64,000 nt of DNA from Hymenobacter sp. YIM 151858-1 (GTDB lineage Bacteria > Bacteroidota > Bacteroidia > Cytophagales > Hymenobacteraceae): NCBI RefSeq assembly GCF_025979705.1, contig NZ_CP110136.1:2170001-2234000 (forward strand), read 5' to 3'. A program made the position numbers and the translations under genes. Of the stretch, positions 40,828-48,887 are shown piece by piece. Under the pieces are notes generated by a model that worked only from the letters and a program-made list of their open reading frames with translations, was not told where the DNA came from and searched no databases. The first letter of the stretch is position 1, and each line of letters opens with the position of its first letter.

Positions 40828-41910
40828 CTACTCCGGCCGCTGCATTATTTCGGTTTGCTTCCGGATGCTTTCGATGTGGATAAGCTTGTAGAGCTCGGCC
40901 ACAAACTTGTCGTTCATGTTCAGGCGGGCGGCCCACTCGGGGCGGCTCTGGTAGATTTCGTTCCAGCGGTCGAGCTGCAAAATCTTGATGTTGTTCTGCT
41001 TTTTGTACTCGGCCAGTTCCTCCACCAAAGCCATGCGGCGCGCCAGGGCCTCTATAATTTCCTGGTCGGCCACGTCCATTTTATGGCGCAGGTCTTCGGC
41101 CTTGTTCAGGTAGTCGCGGTTGTCGGTGGAGCGGTAGCGGTGCTTTAGCTCGTGCATCATTTCGGCCAGCCGGAAGGGCGTAACCTGCTGCTCGGCGTCG
41201 CTCCAGGCGTTTTCCGGGTCGGGGTGGGTTTCCAGCATCAGGCCGTCGTAGTCCAGGTCGAGGGCCTTTTGCGCCACGGGCAGCAGCAAATCGCGCCGCC
41301 CGCTGATGTGGCTCGGGTCGCAGATCAGCGGCAGCTCCGGAAAGCGCGTTTTCAGCTCGATGGGGATGGCCCAAGTGGGCGCGTTGCGGTATTTGCTAGG
41401 TGCCCCGGTGCTGAAGCCACGGTGAATGGCCGCCAAATCGCGCACGCCGGCACGGCTGAGGCGCTCCAAGGCGCCAGCCCACAACGCCAGGTCGGGGTTC
41501 ACGGGGTTCTTCACCATCACGGGCACGCCGGTGCCGCCCAGGGCCTCGGCCAGCTCCTGCACGGCAAAGGGGTTCACGGTGGTGCGGGCGCCAATCCAAA
41601 CCACATCCACGCCGTGCACCAGGCATTCCTCTACGTGGCGAGGCGTGGCTACTTCAACGGTTACGGCCAGGCCGGTTTCCGCTTTCACGCGCTGCAGCCA
41701 CTTGAGGCCCACCGCCCCAATGCCTTCGAAGGAGCCCGGCCGGGTGCGCGGCTTCCAGATACCAGCTCTAAACAAATCGACGCCCAAGCCTTGCAGCCCA
41801 CGGGCGGTAGCCATTACTTGTTCTTCGGTTTCGGCCGAGCAGGGGCCGGCCAGCAGCAGGGGCTGCGCCTTGCGGGCCAGCAACCGGGTAAAATACGTGT
41901 CGAGTTCCAT
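40828..41910 (-). CDS. bifunctional DAHP synthase-chorismate mutase
   Basis: A 360-residue fusion. The N-terminal part (about 1-255) is a type I-beta (KDO8P synthase-like) DAHP synthase with LLLAGPCSAETEEQV, RAGIWKPRTRPGSFEG, VKNPVNPD, CDPSHISGRRD and the late ETHPDPENAWSD. The C-terminal part (about 268-355) is an AroQ chorismate mutase with HKMDVADQEIIEALARRM and KILQLDRWNEIYQSR. The mutase domain allows feedback control of the first pathway step by prephenate in related Bacteroidota enzymes. The ATG at 41910 fits the domain start; the open frame upstream is repeat-like. It completes the aro cluster (aroA, aroB, this gene). Confidence 0.93.
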   Translation of the reverse strand: MELDTYFTRLLARKAQPLLLAGPCSAETEEQVMATARGLQGLGVDLFRAGIWKPRTRPGSFEGIGAVGLKWLQRVKAETGLAVTVEVATPRHVEECLVHGVDVVWIGARTTVNPFAVQELAEALGGTGVPVMVKNPVNPDLALWAGALERLSRAGVRDLAAIHRGFSTGAPSKYRNAPTWAIPIELKTRFPELPLICDPSHISGRRDLLLPVAQKALDLDYDGLMLETHPDPENAWSDAEQQVTPFRLAEMMHELKHRYRSTDNRDYLNKAEDLRHKMDVADQEIIEALARRMALVEELAEYKKQNNIKILQLDRWNEIYQSRPEWAARLNMNDKFVAELYKLIHIESIRKQTEIMQRPE

Positions 41911-42035
41911 GGCTGAGGGCAGCTGGCCAGCCCCGCCCAATTTGCCGGAACCGCCGTTGCCACCTAGGGGTTTTAAGCACGCCACCGGCATGCTGGCTTA
42001 TGATAACAGCGCCGCCCAAAACGATGTTTCGTGGC

Positions 42036-42043
42036 TATCTTCG
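42036..42043 (+). promoter_or_regulatory. near-consensus -7 element (TATCTTCG)
   Basis: One mismatch from TAnnTTTG, 22 bases before the ATG at 42066. It supports that start over an in-frame ATG at 42024, which would lie upstream of the promoter. Confidence 0.4.
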
Positions 42044-42065
42044 CAGCCCAAAGCTACCACCCCGC

Positions 42066-43265
42066 ATGCCCGAGCCCCAAACCCACCCGAGCGTTTCCTT
42101 CGACAATACCGCCGTGGCCTTCGCCAGTAAGTCGGACGGCGACCTGAAACAGATGTACGCCCTGTTTGCTGCCATGAACAACAAGGGCCTTGTTGACCTA
42201 GGCGGCGGCATGATGAAGCGCGCCCTGAGCTGGGGCCTGCCTGGCAGCAAAACCATCATCAAGCACACCATCTTCAAGCAGTTTTGCGGCGGCGAAACCA
42301 TTGCGGAGTGCAAGCCCGTGATTGCCGAGCTGGGCAAGTTCAACATCGGCACCATCCTCGATTACTCGGTGGAGGGCGAAGGCAACGAGCACAGCTTCGA
42401 CCACACCCGCGACGAGCTGCTGAAAACCATCGACCTGGCCGCCGGCCACCCCCACATTCCGTTTTCGGTGTTTAAGGTGACGGGCGTAGCCGATAGCGCC
42501 CTGCTCGAAAAAGTGCAGGCCAAGCAGCCGCTTGCCGCCGCCGAGCAGCAAGCCTACGACCGCGCCCTGCAGCGCATCGACGCGCTGTGCCGCCGCGCCC
42601 ACGAGCGCAACGTGCGCATTTTCATCGACGCCGAGGAGAGCTGGTTTCAGGATACCATCGACGACATTGCCCGCGACATGATGCGCCGCTACAACCACGA
42701 GCGCGCCATCGTGTGGAACACTTACCAGCTTTACCGCCACGACCGCCTCGACGCCCTCAAAGCCGACCACGACCACGCCGTGCAGGAGGGTTACTACCTA
42801 GGAGCCAAGCTGGTGCGCGGGGCCTACATGGAGAAAGAAGGCCGCGTGGCGCAGCAGCGCGGCTACCGCAACCCCATCAACCCCAGTAAGCAAGCCACCG
42901 ACGAGCTGTACGACGAGGCCCTGCGCTTTTCCGTCGAGCACATCGAGCGCCTGGCCATTTGCGCCGGCACCCACAACGAGGCCTCCTCACGCCTGCTCAC
43001 CGAGTTGCTGGCCGAGGCCGGCCTCGCCCCCAACGACGAGCGCGTGTGGTTTGCCCAGCTCTACGGCATGAGCGACAACCTGAGCTACAACCTGGCCCAC
43101 GCCGGTTACAACACGGCCAAGTACGTGCCCTACGGCCCCGTAGAAGCCGTAATGCCTTACCTGCTGCGCCGCGCCGATGAAAACACCGCCATAGCGGGCC
43201 AAAGCAGCCGCGAGTTTCTGCTGATTAAGCGCGAAATGGAACGCCGCCGAAACAAAGTACGCTAA
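42066..43265 (+). CDS. proline dehydrogenase
   Basis: A 399-residue FAD-dependent enzyme that oxidises proline to pyrroline-5-carboxylate. It is the monofunctional, membrane-associated (eukaryote-like PRODH) form, without the P5C dehydrogenase or DNA-binding parts of PutA. The (beta-alpha)8 barrel signatures are ILDYSVEGEGNE, RIFIDAEESWFQ, KLVRGAYMEKE, CAGTHNEASSRLL, WFAQLYGMSDNLSYN and the substrate-binding YVPYGPVEAVMPYLLRRADEN near the C-terminus. Three CCTAGG sites lie in or before the gene, two as Leu-Gly codons. A terminator follows 24 bases later. Confidence 0.93.
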   Translation: MPEPQTHPSVSFDNTAVAFASKSDGDLKQMYALFAAMNNKGLVDLGGGMMKRALSWGLPGSKTIIKHTIFKQFCGGETIAECKPVIAELGKFNIGTILDYSVEGEGNEHSFDHTRDELLKTIDLAAGHPHIPFSVFKVTGVADSALLEKVQAKQPLAAAEQQAYDRALQRIDALCRRAHERNVRIFIDAEESWFQDTIDDIARDMMRRYNHERAIVWNTYQLYRHDRLDALKADHDHAVQEGYYLGAKLVRGAYMEKEGRVAQQRGYRNPINPSKQATDELYDEALRFSVEHIERLAICAGTHNEASSRLLTELLAEAGLAPNDERVWFAQLYGMSDNLSYNLAHAGYNTAKYVPYGPVEAVMPYLLRRADENTAIAGQSSREFLLIKREMERRRNKVR

Positions 43266-43288
43266 GCCTCAGCGGCATAGTTATTGGT

Positions 43289-43333
43289 AAAAAGCCCGTT
43301 GCCTTGGAAGTATCCAACGCAACGGGCTTTTTT
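43289..43333 (+). terminator. terminator of proline dehydrogenase
   Basis: AAAAAGCCCGTTGC and GCAACGGGCTTTTT arms around a 16-base loop. Confidence 0.85.
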
Positions 43334-43375
43334 GGTATTTTCCCCTCCCCTTCTCCCCTACATCTTAGCAACAAC

Positions 43376-43744
43376 ATGATTACACGCGTACGCCGCTTTC
43401 TTATTCAGTACTCGCGCCACCAAACCGGTACGGCCAGCTACCTCACGGTAGTTCAGGAAGCGGAGCTAGGTCTTAATCTCGATATATCGCACGAAAAGGC
43501 CCGCCTAAACGAAATCCTGGCCGAAATATCGGAAACCGAGTACACCGCCGGCCGCCCCGTGCTTAGCTGCCTGGTAAAAGTGGAAGGCTCGAAAGGCCAG
43601 GGCGATAATTTCTTCAAGCTTTGCGAGCGGCTGGGCATGGGCCCCTGGCGCGAGCTAAAGCAAAATCCTGATTTTCTGCAGGAAATGCGCAGCGCCTGCC
43701 GCGATTTCTGGCGCAACGACGACAACTTTGCGCAGTTCGGCTAA
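43376..43744 (+). CDS. small conserved-looking protein of unknown function
   Basis: A 122-residue soluble protein. It starts MITRVRRFLIQYSRHQTGTASYL, then has a helix (EAELGLNLDISHEKARLNEIL) and a compact segment SCLVKVEGSKGQGDNFFKLCERLGMG. It ends in an acidic-aromatic FWRNDDNFAQFG. The SCLVKVEG...GQGDNFF text resembles small stand-alone proteins seen in Cytophagales that lack an assigned role; I do not recognise a domain. The start is placed at 43376 because upstream codons lie in the terminator. It is probably monocistronic. Confidence 0.7.
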   Translation: MITRVRRFLIQYSRHQTGTASYLTVVQEAELGLNLDISHEKARLNEILAEISETEYTAGRPVLSCLVKVEGSKGQGDNFFKLCERLGMGPWRELKQNPDFLQEMRSACRDFWRNDDNFAQFG

Positions 43745-43914
43745 GGGCAGAGCGGCGAGGTTTACAGGATACTCGGCAGGTTAATTTGGACACTGTCGTG
43801 TAACCTCAAGTAGATGGGGCGCGTTAAGGAAGCCATCGAGTCTGTTTAGTGGCTAACCGCAGCAGGCTTTGGTGAATTTCCCTTCCTTTTTCACCCAACC
43901 ACAACCTCACCAAA

Positions 43915-44886
43915 ATGAACACCGACAATAATTCGAACCTCGGCAACACGCCCGGCACTGGCTCTTCGATGAACCCCGCTAACCAAGGTACTGGCGCAGG
44001 CGCCGGCTACGGCAGCGAAAAGCACTCGGGCAGCGGCTCGATGGGCAGCTCGGGACTGAACTCCAGCAGCAACATTTCGAACGCTTCGAGCACCGGCTCG
44101 GGCACCGATCAGAGCACCGGCGCAAACTACAACTCGGGTTCGTCGCTGGGCAATAGCAACATGGGTTCGTCGTCGTCGTACGGCACGCCGCAAAACAGCG
44201 GCATCGACCCCGACCAGAAGCACCACGATTACAGCGCTACCGAAAAAGGCGGCGCTATGGCCGGCGGCCTGGGTGCCGCAGTTGGCCGCGGCGTTGATGC
44301 CGTGCAAAACACTGCCGGCGATGCCGCCCGCGCCGTAACTGGCAACGATTCGACCTACGGTTCGAGCAACCAGTCGGGCCGTATCCTGACTTCGACGTTC
44401 CGCGACCGTGAGTCGGCTGAGCGTGCTTACAGCTCGCTTTCGTCGCGCGGTTACACCAAGGACGACGTGAACCTGATGATGTCGGACGAAACGCGCAAGA
44501 CGCACTTCGGCGACCACACGCCCGACTCTGAGCTGGGCAACAAAGCCATGGAAGGCGCAGGCGTAGGTTCGGCTATCGGCGGTACCGCCGGTGCTGTAAT
44601 CGGCGCTATCGCAGCTATCGGTACTTCGGTAGCCCTGCCGGGCCTGGGCCTGGTAATTGCCGGCCCGCTGGCAGCTGCACTGGCCGGCGCCGGAGCCGGT
44701 GGCCTCACGGGTGGCTTGGTAGGCGCCCTGGTAGGCTCGGGTATTCCTGAAGAGCGCGCCGCCGAGTACGAGCACGACATCAAGAATGGCGGTATCGTAA
44801 TGGGCGTGCGTCCGCGCAACGACGAAGATGCCCGCCACTTCCAGGACGAGTTCCGCCGCCACAACGGCGACCGTATCTACTACTAG
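43915..44886 (+). CDS. general-stress YflT-domain protein with glycine zipper
   Basis: A 323-residue protein in three parts. Residues 1-110 are a Ser/Gly/Asn-rich low-complexity region (SSSNISNASSTGSGTDQS). A YflT / general stress 17M-like domain follows at about 155-185 (ILTSTFRDRESAERAYSSL, then RGYTKDDVNLMM). Next is a long glycine-zipper hydrophobic stretch at about 215-275 (GVGSAIGGTAGAVIGAIAAI) that probably inserts in a membrane, and a short C-terminal part (YEHDIKNGGIVMGVRPRND). It fits a stress-induced membrane-associated protein. Codon use in the low-complexity part is unusually even. A strong terminator follows. Confidence 0.8.
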   Translation: MNTDNNSNLGNTPGTGSSMNPANQGTGAGAGYGSEKHSGSGSMGSSGLNSSSNISNASSTGSGTDQSTGANYNSGSSLGNSNMGSSSSYGTPQNSGIDPDQKHHDYSATEKGGAMAGGLGAAVGRGVDAVQNTAGDAARAVTGNDSTYGSSNQSGRILTSTFRDRESAERAYSSLSSRGYTKDDVNLMMSDETRKTHFGDHTPDSELGNKAMEGAGVGSAIGGTAGAVIGAIAAIGTSVALPGLGLVIAGPLAAALAGAGAGGLTGGLVGALVGSGIPEERAAEYEHDIKNGGIVMGVRPRNDEDARHFQDEFRRHNGDRIYY

Positions 44887-44910
44887 TCGATTATTTAGAG
44901 TCGGCTTGCC

Positions 44911-44946
44911 AAAAGACCCTCCCGCAACCGGGAGGGTCTTTTTTGT
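44911..44946 (+). terminator. terminator of the YflT-domain gene
   Basis: AAAAGACCCTCCCG and CGGGAGGGTCTTTT arms with a four-base loop and a T-run. Confidence 0.9.
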
Positions 44947-45102
44947 TACTATTAGGTATGAGCTGCGGCGGCACCTGGCCTGGCAATTTGGCACTATTGT
45001 TTAGCTGACCTCGTTAGCCTTTCAGAATGGGCCCGGTTTTGGCCTTACCATTCGGTGCGGCTTTACGTACATTTAAGACCACTTTTTTTCGCGCTTTTGC
45101 CC

Positions 45103-47241
45103 ATGTCATTTCTTCGCCTGAAAATAGGCTTGTACGCCGCAGTGGTTGCCGCTGTGTTTGTGCTGGCTTCGTATAAGCTATACCGGGGCAACGACGCCCG
45201 CATTCCGCAAAAGGAGGAAGTTCTCATCAAGGCGATGCTGCAGGGCCTAAGCCAAGCGCACTACCAGCCCGAGCAAATCGACGATAATTTCTCGCGCCGC
45301 GTATTCGACCTGTACCTGAAGCGCATCGACTATTCGAAGAAGTTCTTGCTGCAGTCGGACGTAGCTCAGCTGCGCAAATTCCAAACCGACATCGACGACC
45401 AGGTGAAGCGCGGCTCGCACGAGTTTATCGACCTGGCCACGCGCCTCGTCGATCAGCGCACCAAGGAAGCACAGGCGCTGTACCGCGAGTTGCTAAGCAA
45501 GCCCATGGATTTCACGGCGGAAGAATCCTTCCAGACGGACTTCGAGAAAGCGCAATACCCGGCCGATAAAACCGCCCAGCGCGACGAGTGGCGCCGCTAC
45601 CTGAAGTACCTGACCATGACGCGTTTGGTAGAAATTCAGGACGAGCAAGCCAAGCGCGACCCCAAGAAAGCTACCGCCCCTGCCCTGTCGGCTGCGGAGA
45701 TGGAGGCCGAAGCCCGCAAGCGCGTGCTGAAGTACTTCGACGAGCAGTTTAACGACCTGATGCAGAACGACGACAACGACCGTTTGGCGTTGTGGGCCAA
45801 TACCATTGCCAACACCTACGACCCCCACACGGAGTACTTCGCCCCGAAGGACAAGGAGTCGTTTGACATTGCCATGACGGGCCGTTTCGAGGGCATTGGC
45901 GCTACGCTGCAGGAGAAGGATGGCCAGATCAAAGTGGCTGACATCATTCCGGGTTCGGCATCGTACCGCCAGGGCCAGCTTAAAGCCGGCGACATCATTC
46001 AGCGCGTGGCGCAAGGTGCGGCCGAGCCGGTTTCGGTTGAAGGCATGCGCCTCGACAAAGCCATCACCTACATCCGCGGCCCCAAAGGCACCGAAGTACG
46101 TCTGACGGTGAAAAAGCCCGACGGCAGCACGCAGGTTATCCCGATTGTGCGCGACGTGGTAATTGTGGAAGAAACCTACGCCCAGTCGGCCGTTATCAAC
46201 GAAAACGGCAAAAAGATTGGCTACCTGCGCCTGCCCACCTTCTACGCCAACTTCAACGACGAGCAAGGTGGCCGCAGCTCGGCCGAGGACGTGAAGAAGG
46301 AAATTGAGAAACTAAAGTCCGAAGGCGTGCATGGCATCGTGTTCGACCTGCGCAGCAACGGCGGCGGCTCGCTTACCGATGCCGTGGAAATGGCTGGCTT
46401 ATTTATCGACAGCGGCCCCGTGGTGCAGGTGCGTTCGGGCCAGGGCTCGGCGCAGGTGCTGAACGACCGCGACCCGCGCGTGCAGTACAACGGCCCGCTG
46501 GTGGTGATGGTGAACAAATACAGCGCTTCGGCCTCCGAGATTCTGGCCGCGGCCATTCAGGACTACAAGCGCGGCGTGGTTATGGGCTCGACGAGCACTT
46601 ACGGCAAAGGCACGGTGCAGCGCATCTTCAACCTCGACGACGCGCTGCCGGCTGAGTTCAATGCCATCAAGCCTTTTGGCTCGCTGAAGCTTACTACCCA
46701 GAAGTTTTACCGCATCAACGGCGGCTCCACGCAGTTTAAAGGCGTAGTGCCTGATATTGTGCTGCCCGATGCCTACAGCTACCTCGACCAAGGCGAGAAG
46801 GATGCCGAGTACCCGCTGAAGTGGGACGAAATCAGCCCGGCCCGCTACCGCACCTGGCCGCAAGCCCCTGCAATCGATAAGCTGAAAGCTGCTTCGAACA
46901 CCCGCGTGGCCAACAGCCCGAGCTTTAAGCTGGTGCAGGAAATTGTGGAGCGTATGCGCAAGCGCAAGGACGATACCAGCGTGTCGCTGAAGCTGACGGC
47001 TTACCGCGCCGAGCAAGAGCAAGCCAAGGCCGAATCGAAGCGCTACGAGGAGCTGCAGAAGGCCGCTCAGCCGCTGGTTATTGCGCCGCTGCCCACCGAC
47101 CTGCGCGCCGTGCAGTCGGATACGGTAAAGCAAAACCGCGTGCGCCGCTTGTCGAAGAACCTGGTGAAGGACATTAACCTGCGCGAGGCTGTGGCCGTGG
47201 TGAAAGACCAGATCGATGCACCCCAGGTAACCCGCCGCTAA
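45103..47241 (+). CDS. prc: tail-specific (C-terminal processing) protease Prc
   Basis: A 712-residue periplasmic serine protease of family S41 (Tsp/Prc), anchored by one N-terminal membrane segment (about 8-25). After a helical N-domain comes a PDZ domain (about 240-330, GIGATLQEKDGQIKVADIIPG), then the protease core. The catalytic Ser-Lys dyad is S476 in KYSASASEIL and K502 in TYGKGTVQ, with D487 in QDYKRG at the position of a third important residue in E. coli Prc. A DUF3340-type C-domain completes it. Such proteases remove C-terminal tails from envelope proteins, including peptidoglycan hydrolases. The ATG at 45103 starts the anchor; the earlier open codons are weak. Confidence 0.94.
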   Translation: MSFLRLKIGLYAAVVAAVFVLASYKLYRGNDARIPQKEEVLIKAMLQGLSQAHYQPEQIDDNFSRRVFDLYLKRIDYSKKFLLQSDVAQLRKFQTDIDDQVKRGSHEFIDLATRLVDQRTKEAQALYRELLSKPMDFTAEESFQTDFEKAQYPADKTAQRDEWRRYLKYLTMTRLVEIQDEQAKRDPKKATAPALSAAEMEAEARKRVLKYFDEQFNDLMQNDDNDRLALWANTIANTYDPHTEYFAPKDKESFDIAMTGRFEGIGATLQEKDGQIKVADIIPGSASYRQGQLKAGDIIQRVAQGAAEPVSVEGMRLDKAITYIRGPKGTEVRLTVKKPDGSTQVIPIVRDVVIVEETYAQSAVINENGKKIGYLRLPTFYANFNDEQGGRSSAEDVKKEIEKLKSEGVHGIVFDLRSNGGGSLTDAVEMAGLFIDSGPVVQVRSGQGSAQVLNDRDPRVQYNGPLVVMVNKYSASASEILAAAIQDYKRGVVMGSTSTYGKGTVQRIFNLDDALPAEFNAIKPFGSLKLTTQKFYRINGGSTQFKGVVPDIVLPDAYSYLDQGEKDAEYPLKWDEISPARYRTWPQAPAIDKLKAASNTRVANSPSFKLVQEIVERMRKRKDDTSVSLKLTAYRAEQEQAKAESKRYEELQKAAQPLVIAPLPTDLRAVQSDTVKQNRVRRLSKNLVKDINLREAVAVVKDQIDAPQVTRR

Positions 47242-47275
47242 GCCCGTTAGCCTCGGCCCACCTAGGGCCTTCCTC

Positions 47276-47313
47276 AAAAGCCCCTGTGCCTTGCAGCACA
47301 GGGGCTTTTTGTT
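47276..47313 (+). terminator. terminator of prc
   Basis: AAAAGCCCCTGTGC and GCACAGGGGCTTTT arms, loop of four bases, TTTTTGTTTG tail. Confidence 0.9.
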
Positions 47314-47426
47314 TGCCGAATCCGTTCGTAGGTGCTTAGCAAAAGCTTGCTTCAAAAGGCTGAAAATCAAGGCCTATTTACTAAGCCAAACATTTTAACC
47401 AGGTATCTTGTAAACACCTGATTATC

Positions 47427-47469
47427 AATGCTAAAATTAGTATAATAAACACCCAATTTTTTTAGCATT
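47427..47469. promoter_or_regulatory. AT-rich spacer with an inverted repeat before the 349-residue gene
   Basis: AATGCTAAAA (47427-47436) and TTTTAGCATT (47460-47469) form a 10-bp inverted repeat around AT-rich sequence, about 40 bases before the ATG at 47506. It could be an operator or an attenuating hairpin. The region 47314-47505 is much lower in GC than its neighbours. Confidence 0.4.
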
Positions 47470-47505
47470 TAGGCACTCAATCGGGTTATTCTGCGTTGTG
47501 CTGAT

Positions 47506-48555
47506 ATGATGACGAACAACGAACAACTGAACGATAACATCCTGCACCTTCCGGTGGCCGACGAAGCCCAGCCCCAGCACGATGAGGCATGGCGCAAGTC
47601 CATCCCGGCTCAGGTGTTCTTGAACTACTTCTTCGCGCTTAGCTACCATATCCGCGAAGCCGACGACGCGACGGGTGGCCTGCAGCACCTGCCTTTCTTC
47701 CGGGCGCACCAGGCCGAGCTTACCGACGCCGACCGCGCTCAGGTAGAGAAGTACCTACATAGCTGCTGGAGCACCGAGTACGCCCTGCGTGCCACCGCCG
47801 ACCTAGGCGACGAGGATTACCTGCGCAACGCCCTGCACTGGACGTTCCCGCAGGCCTACCATGCCGTAATGGCTGGCTTGCACGCTTTCCTGCACACGGC
47901 CGGCGTACGCACCAACAACCCCTCGCTGATTCGCCGCGAGGTGGGCCGCCTGGTAGTGCGCAATGCGTATCCGCGTCCGGTATCGTTCTACGCTGCCGGT
48001 TCGTACGGCGACTTCAGCATTCACCGCTTGCCGCTGGCCGGCTACAAGGCCGGGCTGCAGATTGCCAGTAAGGCCATTGATGCGCAGGCGCAAATTGGCC
48101 AGTTCCTGCGCACTACCCGCAAGCAGAAGGCCGTAGCCGTGCGTCAGCAGGTGCAGAGCAACCCCACCACGGCTATTCGTAGCCAGAAGACGGGGCAGCC
48201 GCTCGAGAAGTGGAACGCGCAGCACTGGCAGCAGATTACCTGGCGCCTGGGTTACACCACCATCTTCGACCTGCTGGGCCGCCTGCGCATTTCGCAGACC
48301 AGCCGCGAGATTGAGCGCTACGTGGAGTCCGACATCGACTTCGGCCTGTTCCACCAGTCGCTGCTCGACATCGTAAGCTACCTCAACGGTATCCATGAGA
48401 CGTACGTGGCCAAGGCCCTAGGTGTGGAACGCTACCGCGAACTGGTGGCCAACCTGCCTAAGCACTTGCAGCATGGCTTTGTGGAGGAACGCTTGCGCAC
48501 CCGCGTTGAGCCGAACTTCACCGAAACCGATCCGCAGATGGGCATTGCTGCCTAA
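47506..48555 (+). CDS. uncharacterised helical protein, HEPN-like segment
   Basis: A 349-residue soluble, mostly helical protein. The segment YLRNALHWTFPQAYHAVMAG to about residue 155 has the pattern of HEPN domains (an AYxAxxxAxxAxL helix, then a turn and RREVGRLV), but I see no firm RX4-6H catalytic motif, so this is a tentative resemblance. A later region (RRTTRKQKAVAVRQQV around residue 205) is basic, and the C-terminal half (YTTIFDLLGRLRISQTSREIERYVESD) is a long helix pair. Function unknown. An AT-rich promoter region with an inverted repeat precedes it and a terminator follows, so it is a single-gene unit. I considered and rejected tryptophan dioxygenase. Confidence 0.65.
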   Translation: MMTNNEQLNDNILHLPVADEAQPQHDEAWRKSIPAQVFLNYFFALSYHIREADDATGGLQHLPFFRAHQAELTDADRAQVEKYLHSCWSTEYALRATADLGDEDYLRNALHWTFPQAYHAVMAGLHAFLHTAGVRTNNPSLIRREVGRLVVRNAYPRPVSFYAAGSYGDFSIHRLPLAGYKAGLQIASKAIDAQAQIGQFLRTTRKQKAVAVRQQVQSNPTTAIRSQKTGQPLEKWNAQHWQQITWRLGYTTIFDLLGRLRISQTSREIERYVESDIDFGLFHQSLLDIVSYLNGIHETYVAKALGVERYRELVANLPKHLQHGFVEERLRTRVEPNFTETDPQMGIAA

Positions 48556-48609
48556 ACCGAGGATTGCCCCGGATTACACCGATTTTGTAGACAACTGCAT
48601 ATACACCTA

Positions 48610-48640
48610 AGCGCTGGCTCCCTGAGCCAGCGCTTTTTGT
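48610..48640 (+). terminator. terminator of the 349-residue gene
   Basis: AGCGCTGGCTC, loop CCT, GAGCCAGCGCT, then TTTTG. Confidence 0.9.
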
Positions 48641-48650
48641 TTGCCGGCCG

Positions 48651-48765
48651 CGTGGCGCGGAGTGGTACTCCGCGGGCAGCCTCTGGGCTGCCATCCGGAG
48701 CTGCCATGCACCTAGGCGCGGGAATGGCGCCTGCGTCGCTACGCGGAGAACCACTCCGCGCCCCT
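48651..48765. repeat. intergenic inverted repeat before lysS
   Basis: GCGCGGAGTGGT (48655-48666) pairs with ACCACTCCGCGC (48750-48761); inner TACTCCGCG (48666-48674) pairs in part with CGCGGAGA (48742-48749); a GGGCAGCC/GGGCTGCC hairpin and a CCTAGG site lie inside. The rest of 48766-48887 holds short ATCCGT repeats and the lysS promoter. Confidence 0.6.
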
Positions 48766-48834
48766 GCTCACCGGCAACGGCGCAATCATCCACAAAATCC
48801 GTTACATCCGAAAAATCCGTTTCAATCTGTGGTC

Positions 48835-48842
48835 TATCTTTG
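48835..48842 (+). promoter_or_regulatory. -7 promoter element (TATCTTTG) of lysS
   Basis: Exact TAnnTTTG match, leaving a leader of about 40 bases before the ATG at 48888. It also argues against the longer frame that begins at 48840. Confidence 0.65.
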
Positions 48843-48887
48843 CGGCTTGACTTTTTCGGCCGTGGCCGATTGATATACCCCTACCCT

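Noticed and set aside
47506-48555. Tryptophan 2,3-dioxygenase
   Set aside because: The heme-histidine and substrate motifs of that family are absent, and the helical pattern differs.
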